From positions 248,001-312,000 of the forward strand of contig PGZF01000001.1 in NCBI GenBank assembly GCA_002840125.1: a stretch of 64,000 nucleotides of DNA, written 5' to 3'. This document shows positions 38,849-47,164 of the stretch, one piece after another. Each line of letters begins with the position of its first letter. The first letter of the stretch is position 1. Origin of the DNA: Gammaproteobacteria bacterium HGW-Gammaproteobacteria-15. GTDB lineage: Bacteria > Pseudomonadota > Gammaproteobacteria > Enterobacterales > Alteromonadaceae. The position numbers and the translations under genes were made by a program. The notes below the pieces were generated by a model. The model searched no databases and was not told the origin of the DNA. It saw only the letters and a program-made list of their open reading frames with translations.

Positions 38849-39826
38849 TTAAAAGTTAATTGAGCGTTTTATCGCTTCGTAGGTTTTTAAATGATCCGCC
38901 ACATACTCTTTTTCCAGCGCCAGCGGGTACGGCGTATCCATACCACAAACCCGCTCAATCGGGCTTTCCAGGTGCAGGAAGCACATTTTCTGGACAGTTG
39001 CGGCAATTTCACCGGCAAAACCGCCGGTTAACGGCGCTTCATGGTTAATCAGCAAACGGCCGGTTTTCTTCACCGAGGCCGCTACCGTGTCAGCGTCCCA
39101 CGGCAAGATGCTGCGCAGATCTATTACTTCACAGGAAATACCGTCTTTTTCGGCCATCTCAACCGCTTTTTGCACAATTTCCATCTGTGCGCCCCAGGCC
39201 AGTACGGTAATGTCTTTACCCTGCTGTGTTACCTCGGCTTTGCCCAGTTCAATTTCGTAGTACTCTTCGGGTACTTCGCCAGTGGAGGCGCGGTACAACT
39301 TTTTCGGTTCAAAGAAAATCACCGGATCCGGGCTGGCAATAGAGGCCAACAACAAACCTTTGGCTTGGTATGGATCGCGTGGGATCACCACTTTTAAACC
39401 CGGGGTATGGGCAAAATAGGCTTCCGGTGACTGGCTGTGATAATGACCACCGGCAATACCGCCACCGTATGGGCTTCTGAACACTATACCGCCGACATTA
39501 AATTCATTACCGGAGCGGTAGCGGAATTTGGCGGTTTCGTTAACGATTTGGTCAAAGGCCGGAAAGATATAATCAGCAAACTGAATTTCTGCCACCGGCT
39601 TCATGCCCTGGGCTGCCATACCATTGGCAAAACCGGCAATGCCCTGTTCGGTTAACGGCGTGTTAAAGCAGCGCGCTTTGCCGTATTTTTCCTGCAGTTT
39701 ACTGGTAGCACGAAACACGCCACCAAAGTGGCCAACGTCTTCACCAAAACACACTACGCTGTCATCTTTTGCCATGGCTAAATCAAGCGCATTATTAATG
39801 GCCTGCAACATATTCATCTTCGCCAT
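38849..39826 (-). CDS. 2-oxoacid dehydrogenase E1 beta subunit (branched-chain type)
   Basis: A 325-residue beta subunit of the thiamine-diphosphate E1 component. It has [40 protein letters not shown], the central [19 protein letters not shown] with the Glu that activates thiamine, and the C-terminal transketolase domain with [20 protein letters not shown]. These mark the beta subunits of BCKDH-type complexes. Its ATG shares bases with the TAA of the alpha gene (TAATG), so the two subunits are translationally coupled. Substrates are probably the 2-oxo acids of Val, Leu and Ile; a pyruvate or acetoin complex is less likely given the E2 type. Confidence 0.93.
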   Translation of the reverse strand: MAKMNMLQAINNALDLAMAKDDSVVCFGEDVGHFGGVFRATSKLQEKYGKARCFNTPLTEQGIAGFANGMAAQGMKPVAEIQFADYIFPAFDQIVNETAKFRYRSGNEFNVGGIVFRSPYGGGIAGGHYHSQSPEAYFAHTPGLKVVIPRDPYQAKGLLLASIASPDPVIFFEPKKLYRASTGEVPEEYYEIELGKAEVTQQGKDITVLAWGAQMEIVQKAVEMAEKDGISCEVIDLRSILPWDADTVAASVKKTGRLLINHEAPLTGGFAGEIAATVQKMCFLHLESPIERVCGMDTPYPLALEKEYVADHLKTYEAIKRSINF

Positions 39827-41010
39827 TAGTCTAGTCTCCCCGCCGTAACCGGATACGCATCCGGGTATTTACGGATATGCGCTTTTAATTCATCTAATTG
39901 TTGCTGTAATGCCGGAATCGGCTCTGCATACACATCAGAAATAAGGTGCTCTATGCCAGGCTTAGCCACTTTTTCTGCCACTTTTAACGCGTCGAGAATT
40001 TCGCTACGCAGCGCTTCAATAGTGGCTTTATCGTCGGCTTCGTTCAGCCAGCCTTTTTCCAGCAACCATAGACGGAACCGGGCGATAGGGTCGTTCTGGC
40101 GCCACTTTTCTTCTTCTTCTTTTGAGCGATAGCCACTTGGATCATCCGACGAGGAATGCGCACCTAAGCGGTAAGCAATAGATTCAATTAGCACCGGCTC
40201 GTTATATTTAAGTGCATGGTCGCGTGCCATTTTAGTGGCCTGATACACCGCTAAAATGTCGGCACCGTCTACCCGCAGTGCCTTCATACCGTAACCTACA
40301 GCGCGACAGGCAATACCATCACCAACAAACTGCTCACTGGCCGGCGTTGAAATAGCGTAGCCATTGTTACGACAGAAGAAAATTACCGGCGCCTTGTGCA
40401 CCGCAGCCATATTTAAGCCGGCGTGAAAATCGCCCTCTGAAGCCGCACCTTCACCAAAGTAACAAATAGTGGTGTTAGCTAAACCGCGCAGCTTCTGCGC
40501 ATAGGCATAGCCACTGGCCTGCGGAATTTGCGTGCCCAATGGTGACGATATCGTCATATAGTAAATGTCTTTACTGCCGTAATGCACCGGCATCTGCCGG
40601 CCTTTACCTAAATCCTTTTCGTTGGAAAACAGCTGGTTCATAAACTGATCCAGCGTAAAGCCGCGATAACGCAACGCACCCTGTTCGCGATACTGCGCCA
40701 TGATCATATCTTGCTCTGCCAATGCCGCGGCGCTGCCTACCGTAGTGGCCTCTTCGCCTAAGCATTGCATATAGAAGCTGATGCGGCCCTGGCGCTGGGC
40801 AGCCAACATGCGCTCATCCAGTACGCGGGTAAACACCATGGTATCGTACATTTTAATGGCGGTGGCTTTATCCAACTCCGGCGCTACCGCCCCCTCGTAC
40901 AGGCTGCCATCGTCACGTAAAATGCGTAGTGTAGGAATTTTTAACGCATCACCGGCGGTAAACTCCGCAGTGTGCACCGTGGTAATGGTGGCGTTATTTG
41001 GGTTAGTCAT
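39826..41010 (-). CDS. 2-oxoacid dehydrogenase E1 alpha subunit (branched-chain type)
   Basis: A 394-residue alpha subunit of the thiamine-diphosphate E1, catalysing decarboxylation of branched-chain 2-oxo acids. The thiamine-binding motif starts in [20 protein letters not shown] (GDG-like, with GEG) and ends in [11 protein letters not shown]. The phosphorylation-loop region [20 protein letters not shown] resembles the mammalian BCKDH loop. The N-terminus ([19 protein letters not shown]) is typical of bacterial BkdA1. It is the first gene of the operon. A TATACT that could be a -10 box lies about 95 bases upstream, without a convincing -35. Confidence 0.93.
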   Translation of the reverse strand: MTNPNNATITTVHTAEFTAGDALKIPTLRILRDDGSLYEGAVAPELDKATAIKMYDTMVFTRVLDERMLAAQRQGRISFYMQCLGEEATTVGSAAALAEQDMIMAQYREQGALRYRGFTLDQFMNQLFSNEKDLGKGRQMPVHYGSKDIYYMTISSPLGTQIPQASGYAYAQKLRGLANTTICYFGEGAASEGDFHAGLNMAAVHKAPVIFFCRNNGYAISTPASEQFVGDGIACRAVGYGMKALRVDGADILAVYQATKMARDHALKYNEPVLIESIAYRLGAHSSSDDPSGYRSKEEEEKWRQNDPIARFRLWLLEKGWLNEADDKATIEALRSEILDALKVAEKVAKPGIEHLISDVYAEPIPALQQQLDELKAHIRKYPDAYPVTAGRLD

Positions 41011-41104
41011 AGGGTGTCTCTTGTTTGTTATACGTGTCAGACAGCTGGCTGCCCCGCAAGCCTGGCCTTGGTTTCAGGCTGGCGGAGCTTAGCTTTTACC
41101 GTCC

Positions 41105-41110
41105 AGTATA
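41105..41110 (-). promoter_or_regulatory. Possible -10 box for the branched-chain dehydrogenase operon
   Basis: On the minus strand TATACT lies about 95 bases before the E1alpha start, with the dyad AGCGG/CCGCT next to it. No matching -35 is seen at the proper spacing, so this is only a weak candidate. The rest of the 281 bases between astE and E1alpha shows no gene and no strong terminator. Confidence 0.25.
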
Positions 41111-41291
41111 GCGGCTTTAACCGCTCTCCCCGTTTTATGCCAGGCCTTAGCCGGCATCGGTGTGTTCTGATTATTATCGGCGGCAACTTTACCTTTACGT
41201 AAACTGCATTGCAACCGAGTCGCAGGTTCAGGCAAGTGCCGCGCAGTAATGACTGTCAGCTTAAATTTACTCTTTACAATATTTGTTTAGC

Positions 41292-42383
41292 TTATGCCAG
41301 ATTGTGTGTCACTGTTGTTGGCACCACCATAAGCATCGCACGCTGGCCAATTGCTACCTTAGGATTGGGGAATATAAGTGCCTCACCTTCCTGCTCTACC
41401 TTATATTCAACACCGTCATCGCTGGCCAGGACAGTCCCAACCGGATAACTGGTAAAGTTTTCTACATCATCGGCAAAATGCAGTTTAAATGCTGCAGTGT
41501 GTTTATTAATGGTGCGATACACCTGATACAGCTGAAACTGCTGCTCATCAAAACTCACTGTAGTTACCGCATCTTCGCTGACCAGCTGGCGCAGTGCTGC
41601 ACGCGCTTTGGCAAAACGTTGCATATCGTTCTGGCCAAAAGGTCTTACCTTACCCAATTCAATGGTAAAGGCATTGGCACCATGCGCATTAGAAGCGTAA
41701 TAGCTAAAAGTAGAAGCCGGGGTTTGCATTAACAGCACTGTCGTGACATCACAGGCCTGCAGAAACTCAAACTCGGCCTTCTGCCACGGTTTATTATGCA
41801 AGAACGGATACACCGCAAATTTCTCAAAGCACGAGCCACGGATAGCGGTGTGTAAATCATACAAATATCGGTTACGCGGCACTAAATTGGTTACGCGTAC
41901 CTCATTATAGAAACGGCTGACATACTCCTCCAACGCCTTGGCCCGCTTACGTTCTGCGTTAAGAAGACCGCCGCTCATACTATGGTGGCCGGAAAACAGC
42001 CGGTTCAGGTTTTCGCTGATTTCGCGTGTACCGGCGTTAATCGCTGGCGGGTTACCAAACAACACCAGCAAGCGATGTTTAAGCAATAACTTAGCCAGCA
42101 GCAGGTCTTTTACAAGCTCAGCACAGATTTCTATCGGCGCAGTTTCGTTGCCATGTACGCCACAAGACAAAACAATATCTTTGGTATTGCTCTCGCATAA
42201 TTCCGGCTCAAAGCATATTACGCCGGTATCGAGAATGCTGACCGTCGTGCCATTAGGTAAGGTGAACTGAGATGATGGCAAGCCATCAGGGTTTGAAAGA
42301 GTGAGTTGCAAAAAATCGCCATGTTGCAGCAGTTGGGCGTGTTGGGTAGATAAGTGCGCCATGCGCCGGCTCCAGGTTGTCAT
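41292..42383 (-). CDS. astE: Succinylglutamate desuccinylase
   Basis: A 363-residue zinc hydrolase of the AstE/aspartoacylase family that releases glutamate and succinate in the last step of the arginine succinyltransferase pathway. The first zinc-site motif CGVHGNETAPIEIC holds His and Glu. The second part shows YDLHTAIRGSCFEKFAVYPF and the catalytic Glu in AFTIELGKVRPFG. It is somewhat longer than E. coli AstE (322). The other ast genes are not in view, so astE is detached from its pathway operon. It begins at the ATG at 42383 with a candidate promoter directly upstream. Confidence 0.92.
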   Translation of the reverse strand: MTTWSRRMAHLSTQHAQLLQHGDFLQLTLSNPDGLPSSQFTLPNGTTVSILDTGVICFEPELCESNTKDIVLSCGVHGNETAPIEICAELVKDLLLAKLLLKHRLLVLFGNPPAINAGTREISENLNRLFSGHHSMSGGLLNAERKRAKALEEYVSRFYNEVRVTNLVPRNRYLYDLHTAIRGSCFEKFAVYPFLHNKPWQKAEFEFLQACDVTTVLLMQTPASTFSYYASNAHGANAFTIELGKVRPFGQNDMQRFAKARAALRQLVSEDAVTTVSFDEQQFQLYQVYRTINKHTAAFKLHFADDVENFTSYPVGTVLASDDGVEYKVEQEGEALIFPNPKVAIGQRAMLMVVPTTVTHNLA

Positions 42384-42392
42384 AATGTGCTG

Positions 42393-42421
42393 ATTCTACC
42401 GCAGTTACTGCACTCAGCCAA
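42393..42421 (-). promoter_or_regulatory. Candidate astE promoter with an internal dyad
   Basis: On the minus strand TTGGCT (42416-42421), a 17-base spacer and TAGAAT (42393-42398) form a reasonable sigma-70 promoter ten bases before the ATG. The spacer contains the perfect dyad GCAGTAACTGC (42401-42411), a good place for a repressor. The short distance to the ATG would give a very short or nearly leaderless mRNA. Confidence 0.35.
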
Positions 42422-42445
42422 ACCTGACGCTTGTTACACTGTAAA

Positions 42446-44191
42446 TCAGCCCAGCTCTTCTGTATACATTGACACCTGATCCCGCCCGGACTGCTTAGCT
42501 TTGTACATTGCCAGATCTGCATCAGCCAATAGTTGTTTAAGTTGATAGCCGGACGTATCCGAAGAACTGACACCAAAACTGGCCCGCAATGGAAATGTAT
42601 AACCACTGCCGTTTGTGTCTATCGTGGCAATAGCATCACGGCATATTTCTGCCATTAATGCGGCTTTATCGGCATGGCAGCCCGGCAATACCACTGCAAA
42701 TTCTTCTCCACCAATACGGCCAAACACATCATTATTGCGCATAAAATTACGACAGGTTTTTACCACCTGCTGTAATGCCCAATCGCCTGCGGCATGGCCG
42801 TATTGGTCATTTATATTCTTAAAATAATCCAGGTCGAACAAAATCAGTGCCGCAGGCTTTGCATCAATTTCACAATAGTCCAACGCAACTTTGGCCTGGT
42901 TGTTAAAGTGATAACGGTTACTAATACCGGTTAACTGATCATATTCGGCAATTTTTTTAAAGCGACTCCGCCCCGACATACCGCGGTAAGCCATAAAACT
43001 GGCCAGAGCCACGATTAGCAGTAACAGCAGCATAATAAGCCGGTTTTGTTGAACCTCTTGCTGATACAGATTTTTTTGCAAAAATAGTAGTTCGTTATCT
43101 TTATCGAGTAAGGCTAAGCGCTGATCTTTTACTTCTATTTCAGCTTTAGCTACATGGTAGGCTTGTTGTCGCACAAAGCGGTCGTCACTGTTTGCTTTCA
43201 GCGCAGAGGTATACTTTATATGGTATTCCAATGCCTTATTAAAATCCCTCCGTGAATGGTTGACCTGATATAGCACATCGTAAGCATTTAACACCGGCAC
43301 ACTGAATTCTGAGCGACCGGAGTACTGCAAGGTGCGTCTGGCCAACTCTTCAGCTGCGTCATATTGTGCCAGTGCCAGATTATTTTGCGCAGCAGCGCCT
43401 AAAACGCCCGCAAGCAGAAACGGATAATTTGTTTTAGTAACAGAATCTATAAATGATTGATAATACTCGTCTGCCTGCTGATACTGTTCATTCAGCAATA
43501 AATAGTTATAGTATTTCAGGCGAATAAGGTTAGCAAAAATCAGCTCATGGTGATGAACACAGTGGCTTACTGACAGTTCAACATTAGTGCTAAACAGCTC
43601 CCATTGCCCTAACCCATACAGAGATTCAATTAAATGGTGCCTGCCATGACACAGTGCTTTTTCAGATGTAGCGCTGTCGATCAGTAACTGAGCATAAAAC
43701 CGGGCGATATCGAATTCAGATAGTTGATTATATGTATAAGCCAGCACGCTTAGGCCGTGTTCTTTTGCCCGGGTTGATGTTACAGACTGCACTTCGCGAC
43801 TTACTTGTTCAAGATAAGAAAACGCATTGCGATAATTTCGGGTTACTGCAAATACATTAACCAGCAGTGCTTTGACGCGAAAAATAATTTCTGGCTCAGT
43901 ATCCCGCGCAAGCATTGATTCCAGCAGCACTGCGGCGCCATCAAAATCACCGCGTAGCGACTTTTCGTAACTTTGCAGTAACTCTAGATAATCTTGTTGA
44001 TATTGTGTCAGCTCAGCAGGGGTTTCAGCGATAACTGCCAGCTTTTTACTAAATTCAGCCACATTGACCACTTTAAGATCATCCAGCGCGTCCAATCGCG
44101 CAGTCATTTCACTAGCTGGTGCAATAGCAACGAAGCCAGCACAGATTATCCATGCTGGTTTTATCAGCTTAATTAGCAGTGGCTGAACCAA
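42446..44191 (-). CDS. Membrane-anchored diguanylate cyclase with TPR-like sensor (second cassette)
   Basis: A protein of about 581 residues that should make cyclic di-GMP from GTP. An N-terminal signal-anchor (KPAWIICAGFVAIAPAS) is followed by a long helical region of TPR character, facing the periplasm. A coiled stretch (AEIEVKDQRLALLDKDNELL) and a membrane helix (LIMLLLLLIVALASFMAYRG) come next, then the GGDEF domain. It has FDLDYFKNINDQYGH, the active-site variant GGEEF and an RNND I-site five residues before it, so product inhibition is possible. The start is placed at a TTG (44191) two bases after the precursor stop, which matches the paralogue's layout; an ATG at 44239 would overlap the precursor gene. 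It is the last gene of the predicted borosin locus. Confidence 0.85.
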   Translation of the reverse strand: MVQPLLIKLIKPAWIICAGFVAIAPASEMTARLDALDDLKVVNVAEFSKKLAVIAETPAELTQYQQDYLELLQSYEKSLRGDFDGAAVLLESMLARDTEPEIIFRVKALLVNVFAVTRNYRNAFSYLEQVSREVQSVTSTRAKEHGLSVLAYTYNQLSEFDIARFYAQLLIDSATSEKALCHGRHHLIESLYGLGQWELFSTNVELSVSHCVHHHELIFANLIRLKYYNYLLLNEQYQQADEYYQSFIDSVTKTNYPFLLAGVLGAAAQNNLALAQYDAAEELARRTLQYSGRSEFSVPVLNAYDVLYQVNHSRRDFNKALEYHIKYTSALKANSDDRFVRQQAYHVAKAEIEVKDQRLALLDKDNELLFLQKNLYQQEVQQNRLIMLLLLLIVALASFMAYRGMSGRSRFKKIAEYDQLTGISNRYHFNNQAKVALDYCEIDAKPAALILFDLDYFKNINDQYGHAAGDWALQQVVKTCRNFMRNNDVFGRIGGEEFAVVLPGCHADKAALMAEICRDAIATIDTNGSGYTFPLRASFGVSSSDTSGYQLKQLLADADLAMYKAKQSGRDQVSMYTEELG

Positions 44192-44192
44192 T

Positions 44193-44468
44193 CTAAAAGC
44201 TAGCTGCAACCGCTGATTTTTCCTCGGTTTCGTCGTCATTATCAGGCACGTCGTGTGGCGGTTCTTCTGGGGGGCAAATGGCACATACCACTTTGTTCCG
44301 CACCTGTAGCAAGGCTTCTAACTGAACGTGATCCCTGGTCAAAATGGCGTGTTGCACCTGAACATCCATATCCAACGGGTTAAATACTTTTTGTAATGCT
44401 GCAGTATCCAAACTCTGTAACGCAGCATTTTGACCTAAAGTTTCAAGCAAGCTAATCACTTTATTCAT
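44193..44468 (-). CDS. Predicted split-borosin precursor peptide 2
   Basis: A 91-residue protein I interpret as a substrate of the SonM-like N-methyltransferase. The N-terminal half, NKVISLLETLGQNAALQSLD and VFNPLDMDVQVQHAIL, forms short helices resembling the borosin-binding domain of SonA as I remember it (an LGQDA-type helix, then a GD-x-x-x-L-x-x-L helix). It is followed by the hydrophobic stretch VRNKVVCAICPPEEPPHD and a very acidic tail. The likely methylated core is KVVCAIC. It has no signal peptide. AGGA lies before the ATG at 44468. The paralogue at 46377-46652 has the same layout. Without a search, the family call rests on the neighbouring enzyme plus the pattern. Confidence 0.75.
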   Translation of the reverse strand: MNKVISLLETLGQNAALQSLDTAALQKVFNPLDMDVQVQHAILTRDHVQLEALLQVRNKVVCAICPPEEPPHDVPDNDDETEEKSAVAASF

Positions 44469-44603
44469 CGACAGTTCCTGTAAGATTATTACGTGAAAGT
44501 GAAAGGTATTTAAACTCAGTCAGACTTTAAGTACCATCCTGCACCCCACTGGGACGAAATACAACTATTACAGTATCGCTATAATGCAGAACAACAATAA
44601 TTT

Positions 44604-46364
44604 TTAGTCTGTCTTATCCATAAGGTGGGTATAAGTTGCGATCTGATCCCTTCCCGATTGCTTGGCTCTGTACATTGCCAGATCCGCATCTGCCAATAAC
44701 TGTTTAAGCTGATAGCCCGATATATCGGAAGAACTGACACCAAAACTGGCACTAAGCGGGAACTGATAACCGCTTTCTGTTGTATCTATAGTCGCAATGG
44801 CGTCACGACATATTTCTGCCAGTAACGCCGCTTTATCGGCATAACAACCCGGTAATACGACAGCAAATTCTTCACCGCCAATACGGCCAAATACATCATT
44901 GTTGCGCATAAAGTTACGGCAGGTTTTTACTACCTGTTGCAGCGCCCAATCTCCGGTAGCATGGCCATAGTTGTCATTGATAGTCTTGAAGTAATCCAGG
45001 TCAAATAAAATTAGTGCCGCAGGCTTAGCGTTAAGCTCACAATAATCAAGAGCTACTTTAGCCAAATTGTTAAAGTGATAACGGTTACTGATACCTGTTA
45101 ATTGATCGTATTCAGCGATTTTTTTAAAGCGTTTTCGCCCAGACATGCCGCGATAAGCCATCAAACTGGCAATAACTAATACAGAGAACAGCAGAAGCAA
45201 TATCAGCCGGTTTTGTTTTACTTCATGCTCATAGATGTTTTTTTGTAACAACAATAACTCATTGTCTTTGTCTAGCAAAGCAATACGCTTATCCTTTACT
45301 TCTATTTCACCTGCAGCGAGGTGGAATGCCAGCTGCTGATTTGTTTTGTCGTCCTGATATGTTTTTTCAAGCGCACTATACTTCTCAAAATAGAGCAATG
45401 CAGCCTCGAAATTACCTTTACGTTTTTCCAGATCAGCTAAAATCTTATATAATTCTGTTTGCACAAAATTGATAGATGTGTGCTCAATCTGCTTAAGAGC
45501 TGTTGCAGCTAAAAGCTCTGCATTGCTAAGATCTCCGGCTCGAAGATATGCTTGTGCTGTAATGTTTAGTACGCCTGCAATCAATATTGGATAACCTGTC
45601 GCAACTACATCCTCTGAAATACTTTGGTATAAACTTGTAATTTCACTGAAGCGCTCTAAGTGAAGCAAAACCTGCATTTTATCTCTAAGCATGATAATTT
45701 CAGGTATTTTCTCTTTAGATTTTCGGCATGTTGCAATGCCATGATCAATTTCTGACAAAAAATCACTATTTTTTTTCAGATTTGCCAGCGACGTTAATTT
45801 ATGAACTAATACTCTGCAAACAAGTTGCTGATCTTTTGTCGAATTTAAGAAGTGCTCAGAATAAAACAATGAAATTTCATATTTTTCAATTCCATTATAG
45901 AGCATCGCTATGTTGCCTACCGCTTGAGCCCTGGCAACAGCATCATCAATAAAAGGCAATTCTTTATTTAGCTCGCCCAATAACAAGAATGCGTTCAAGT
46001 AATCATGCGAAATAGCATATAAATTCACAGCCAGAACTTTAGCTCTGAAATGATAAATACCAGATGAAGTTGTTTGAATAAGTGGGGCAAGGTAAATAAA
46101 TGCCTGCTCGTACTCACCCGCAAGCGACTTCTCATAACCTTTTAACAAAGCAAAATAGTGGCTTTCCTCTTCAGTAAAACTACCTTTTACTTTTTCCAAC
46201 TCAGCTAGTCCGACGCTAAAACTATTAAAGTTAGTCAGCCTGATTTCTTCTAGCTGAGTAAGCTGACTAAGAAAAACCGAGGCCCGTATACTTTGTGATG
46301 AACAAAGTAACACTATAGCTACCACCCAACTGATGAATGGTGTTCGTGTAAATATTAATTTCAT
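44604..46364 (-). CDS. Membrane-anchored diguanylate cyclase with TPR-like sensor (first cassette)
   Basis: A 586-residue paralogue of the cyclase at 42446-44191. A signal peptide (PFISWVVAIVLLCSSQSIRA) precedes a helical TPR-like periplasmic region, a membrane helix (LILLLLFSVLVIASLMAYRG) and a GGDEF domain with FDLDYFKTINDNYGHATG, GGEEF and an RNND I-site. From the membrane helix onward it is nearly identical to the other copy, while the periplasmic halves share only the general pattern. It starts at the ATG at 46364, twelve bases after the precursor stop. This tight coupling to a small peptide gene, repeated twice, suggests that the peptide and the sensor act together. Confidence 0.88.
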   Translation of the reverse strand: MKLIFTRTPFISWVVAIVLLCSSQSIRASVFLSQLTQLEEIRLTNFNSFSVGLAELEKVKGSFTEEESHYFALLKGYEKSLAGEYEQAFIYLAPLIQTTSSGIYHFRAKVLAVNLYAISHDYLNAFLLLGELNKELPFIDDAVARAQAVGNIAMLYNGIEKYEISLFYSEHFLNSTKDQQLVCRVLVHKLTSLANLKKNSDFLSEIDHGIATCRKSKEKIPEIIMLRDKMQVLLHLERFSEITSLYQSISEDVVATGYPILIAGVLNITAQAYLRAGDLSNAELLAATALKQIEHTSINFVQTELYKILADLEKRKGNFEAALLYFEKYSALEKTYQDDKTNQQLAFHLAAGEIEVKDKRIALLDKDNELLLLQKNIYEHEVKQNRLILLLLFSVLVIASLMAYRGMSGRKRFKKIAEYDQLTGISNRYHFNNLAKVALDYCELNAKPAALILFDLDYFKTINDNYGHATGDWALQQVVKTCRNFMRNNDVFGRIGGEEFAVVLPGCYADKAALLAEICRDAIATIDTTESGYQFPLSASFGVSSSDISGYQLKQLLADADLAMYRAKQSGRDQIATYTHLMDKTD

Positions 46365-46376
46365 CGATAAGCTTGA

Positions 46377-46652
46377 TTAGCGCCAAGCACTTGACTGCAG
46401 GGGGTTATCTTCTTCAGGTTCTGGTAGCTCAACAGGAGCATCTTCCGGATCGGGTTGATTAATCATACAAACAATCTTATGTTTCACGTCCAACAGAGCT
46501 TCAAGCTTCACTACATTTCTCTCTCTTATCGCCTGTTGGACCTCAGCATCTATGTCGAGAGGATTAAACACCGTAGTAAGCCGTTCATTTGATAGTTCAG
46601 AAAAACCGGCTGTCTTCCCCAAAGTTTCTAATACTTTTATTATTGAGTGCAT
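46377..46652 (-). CDS. Predicted split-borosin precursor peptide 1
   Basis: A 91-residue paralogue of the peptide at 44193-44468, with IIKVLETLGKTAGFSELS, VFNPLDIDAEVQQAIRERN and KLEALLDVKHKIVCMINQPD. The VFNPLD segment, the L-E-A-L-L helix and the (K)(I/V)VC(M/A)I(N/C)-x-P segment are shared; the acidic tail (ELPEPEEDNP) differs. It has no signal peptide. GAGG precedes the ATG at 46652, fourteen bases after the GNAT gene. The predicted methylated core is HKIVCMINQP. The alternative is an unrelated small regulatory protein for the cyclase; the presence of the methyltransferase in the same operon argues for a RiPP substrate. Confidence 0.75.
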   Translation of the reverse strand: MHSIIKVLETLGKTAGFSELSNERLTTVFNPLDIDAEVQQAIRERNVVKLEALLDVKHKIVCMINQPDPEDAPVELPEPEEDNPLQSSAWR

Positions 46653-46666
46653 AATGCCGCCTCTTA

Positions 46667-47164
46667 TTAAGATTTATCTAATCTATAGCTTAAACCTGAA
46701 CCCGCATTGGTGAAGCCTAAGCCCCCTACCAATTTTCGCGCTGCCAGATTACGCTGCTGAATATTACAAAATATACTTTTAACTTCATAACAAGTAAAAA
46801 TACGATCGCATACTGTTTTAACAACATCTTTAGCAATCCCTGTACAGTGATATTGTCTAAGGAGCATAATACCTACTTCAACACTTTTATCCAGAGCTGT
46901 TGTACGAACTGAAAATATACCAATAACTTTTTTAGTATCAGCTAGTTTAATACTCAGATACAGCTGAGAAGTGAGCTTTCGGGAACTTGAATGTTGGGCC
47001 ACAGAGAAATGCTGTTGAGCAAGTTCTGAAGACAGTGCCGGCCCTATACATTGCATTGTCTTTGCATCAGTAAATAAACTGATATAAGTGTCCTGGGCAT
47101 CAGCCATGATTACACTAACAGTGTAGTTTTCAGCAACCAGGGTAAAATCCACAGCATTAAACAT
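46667..47164 (-). CDS. GNAT family N-acetyltransferase
   Basis: A 165-residue protein with the GNAT pattern of RimJ/RimL-like enzymes: YLSIKLADTKKVIGIFSV for the central strands, VEVGIMLLRQYHCTGIAKDV for the acetyl-CoA loop (a degenerate Q-x-x-x-G-x-A form) and the C-terminal NIQQRNLAARKLVGGLGFTN. It would transfer an acetyl group to an amine. Its ATG lies inside the end of the methyltransferase gene (8-base overlap) and the first precursor starts 14 bases later, so it is part of the same operon. Acetylation of the precursor or a self-protection role are both open. Confidence 0.85.
   Translation of the reverse strand: MFNAVDFTLVAENYTVSVIMADAQDTYISLFTDAKTMQCIGPALSSELAQQHFSVAQHSSSRKLTSQLYLSIKLADTKKVIGIFSVRTTALDKSVEVGIMLLRQYHCTGIAKDVVKTVCDRIFTCYEVKSIFCNIQQRNLAARKLVGGLGFTNAGSGLSYRLDKS

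Larger units (their letters stand above)
42446..46652 (-). repeat. Tandem duplication of a precursor-cyclase cassette
   Basis: Cassette one is 44604-46652 and cassette two is 42446-44468, each a 91-residue peptide gene plus a roughly 580-residue cyclase gene in the same order and direction. The cyclase C-terminal parts (about 42470-42995 and 44640-45150) are very similar at DNA level. The peptide leaders and cyclase periplasmic halves have diverged. A 135-base spacer separates the copies. Confidence 0.9.

Noticed and set aside
44469..44603. Independent promoter for the second cassette
   Set aside because: The 135-base spacer has several A/T-rich hexamers but no pair with acceptable boxes and spacing, so I leave it undecided and do not list it.
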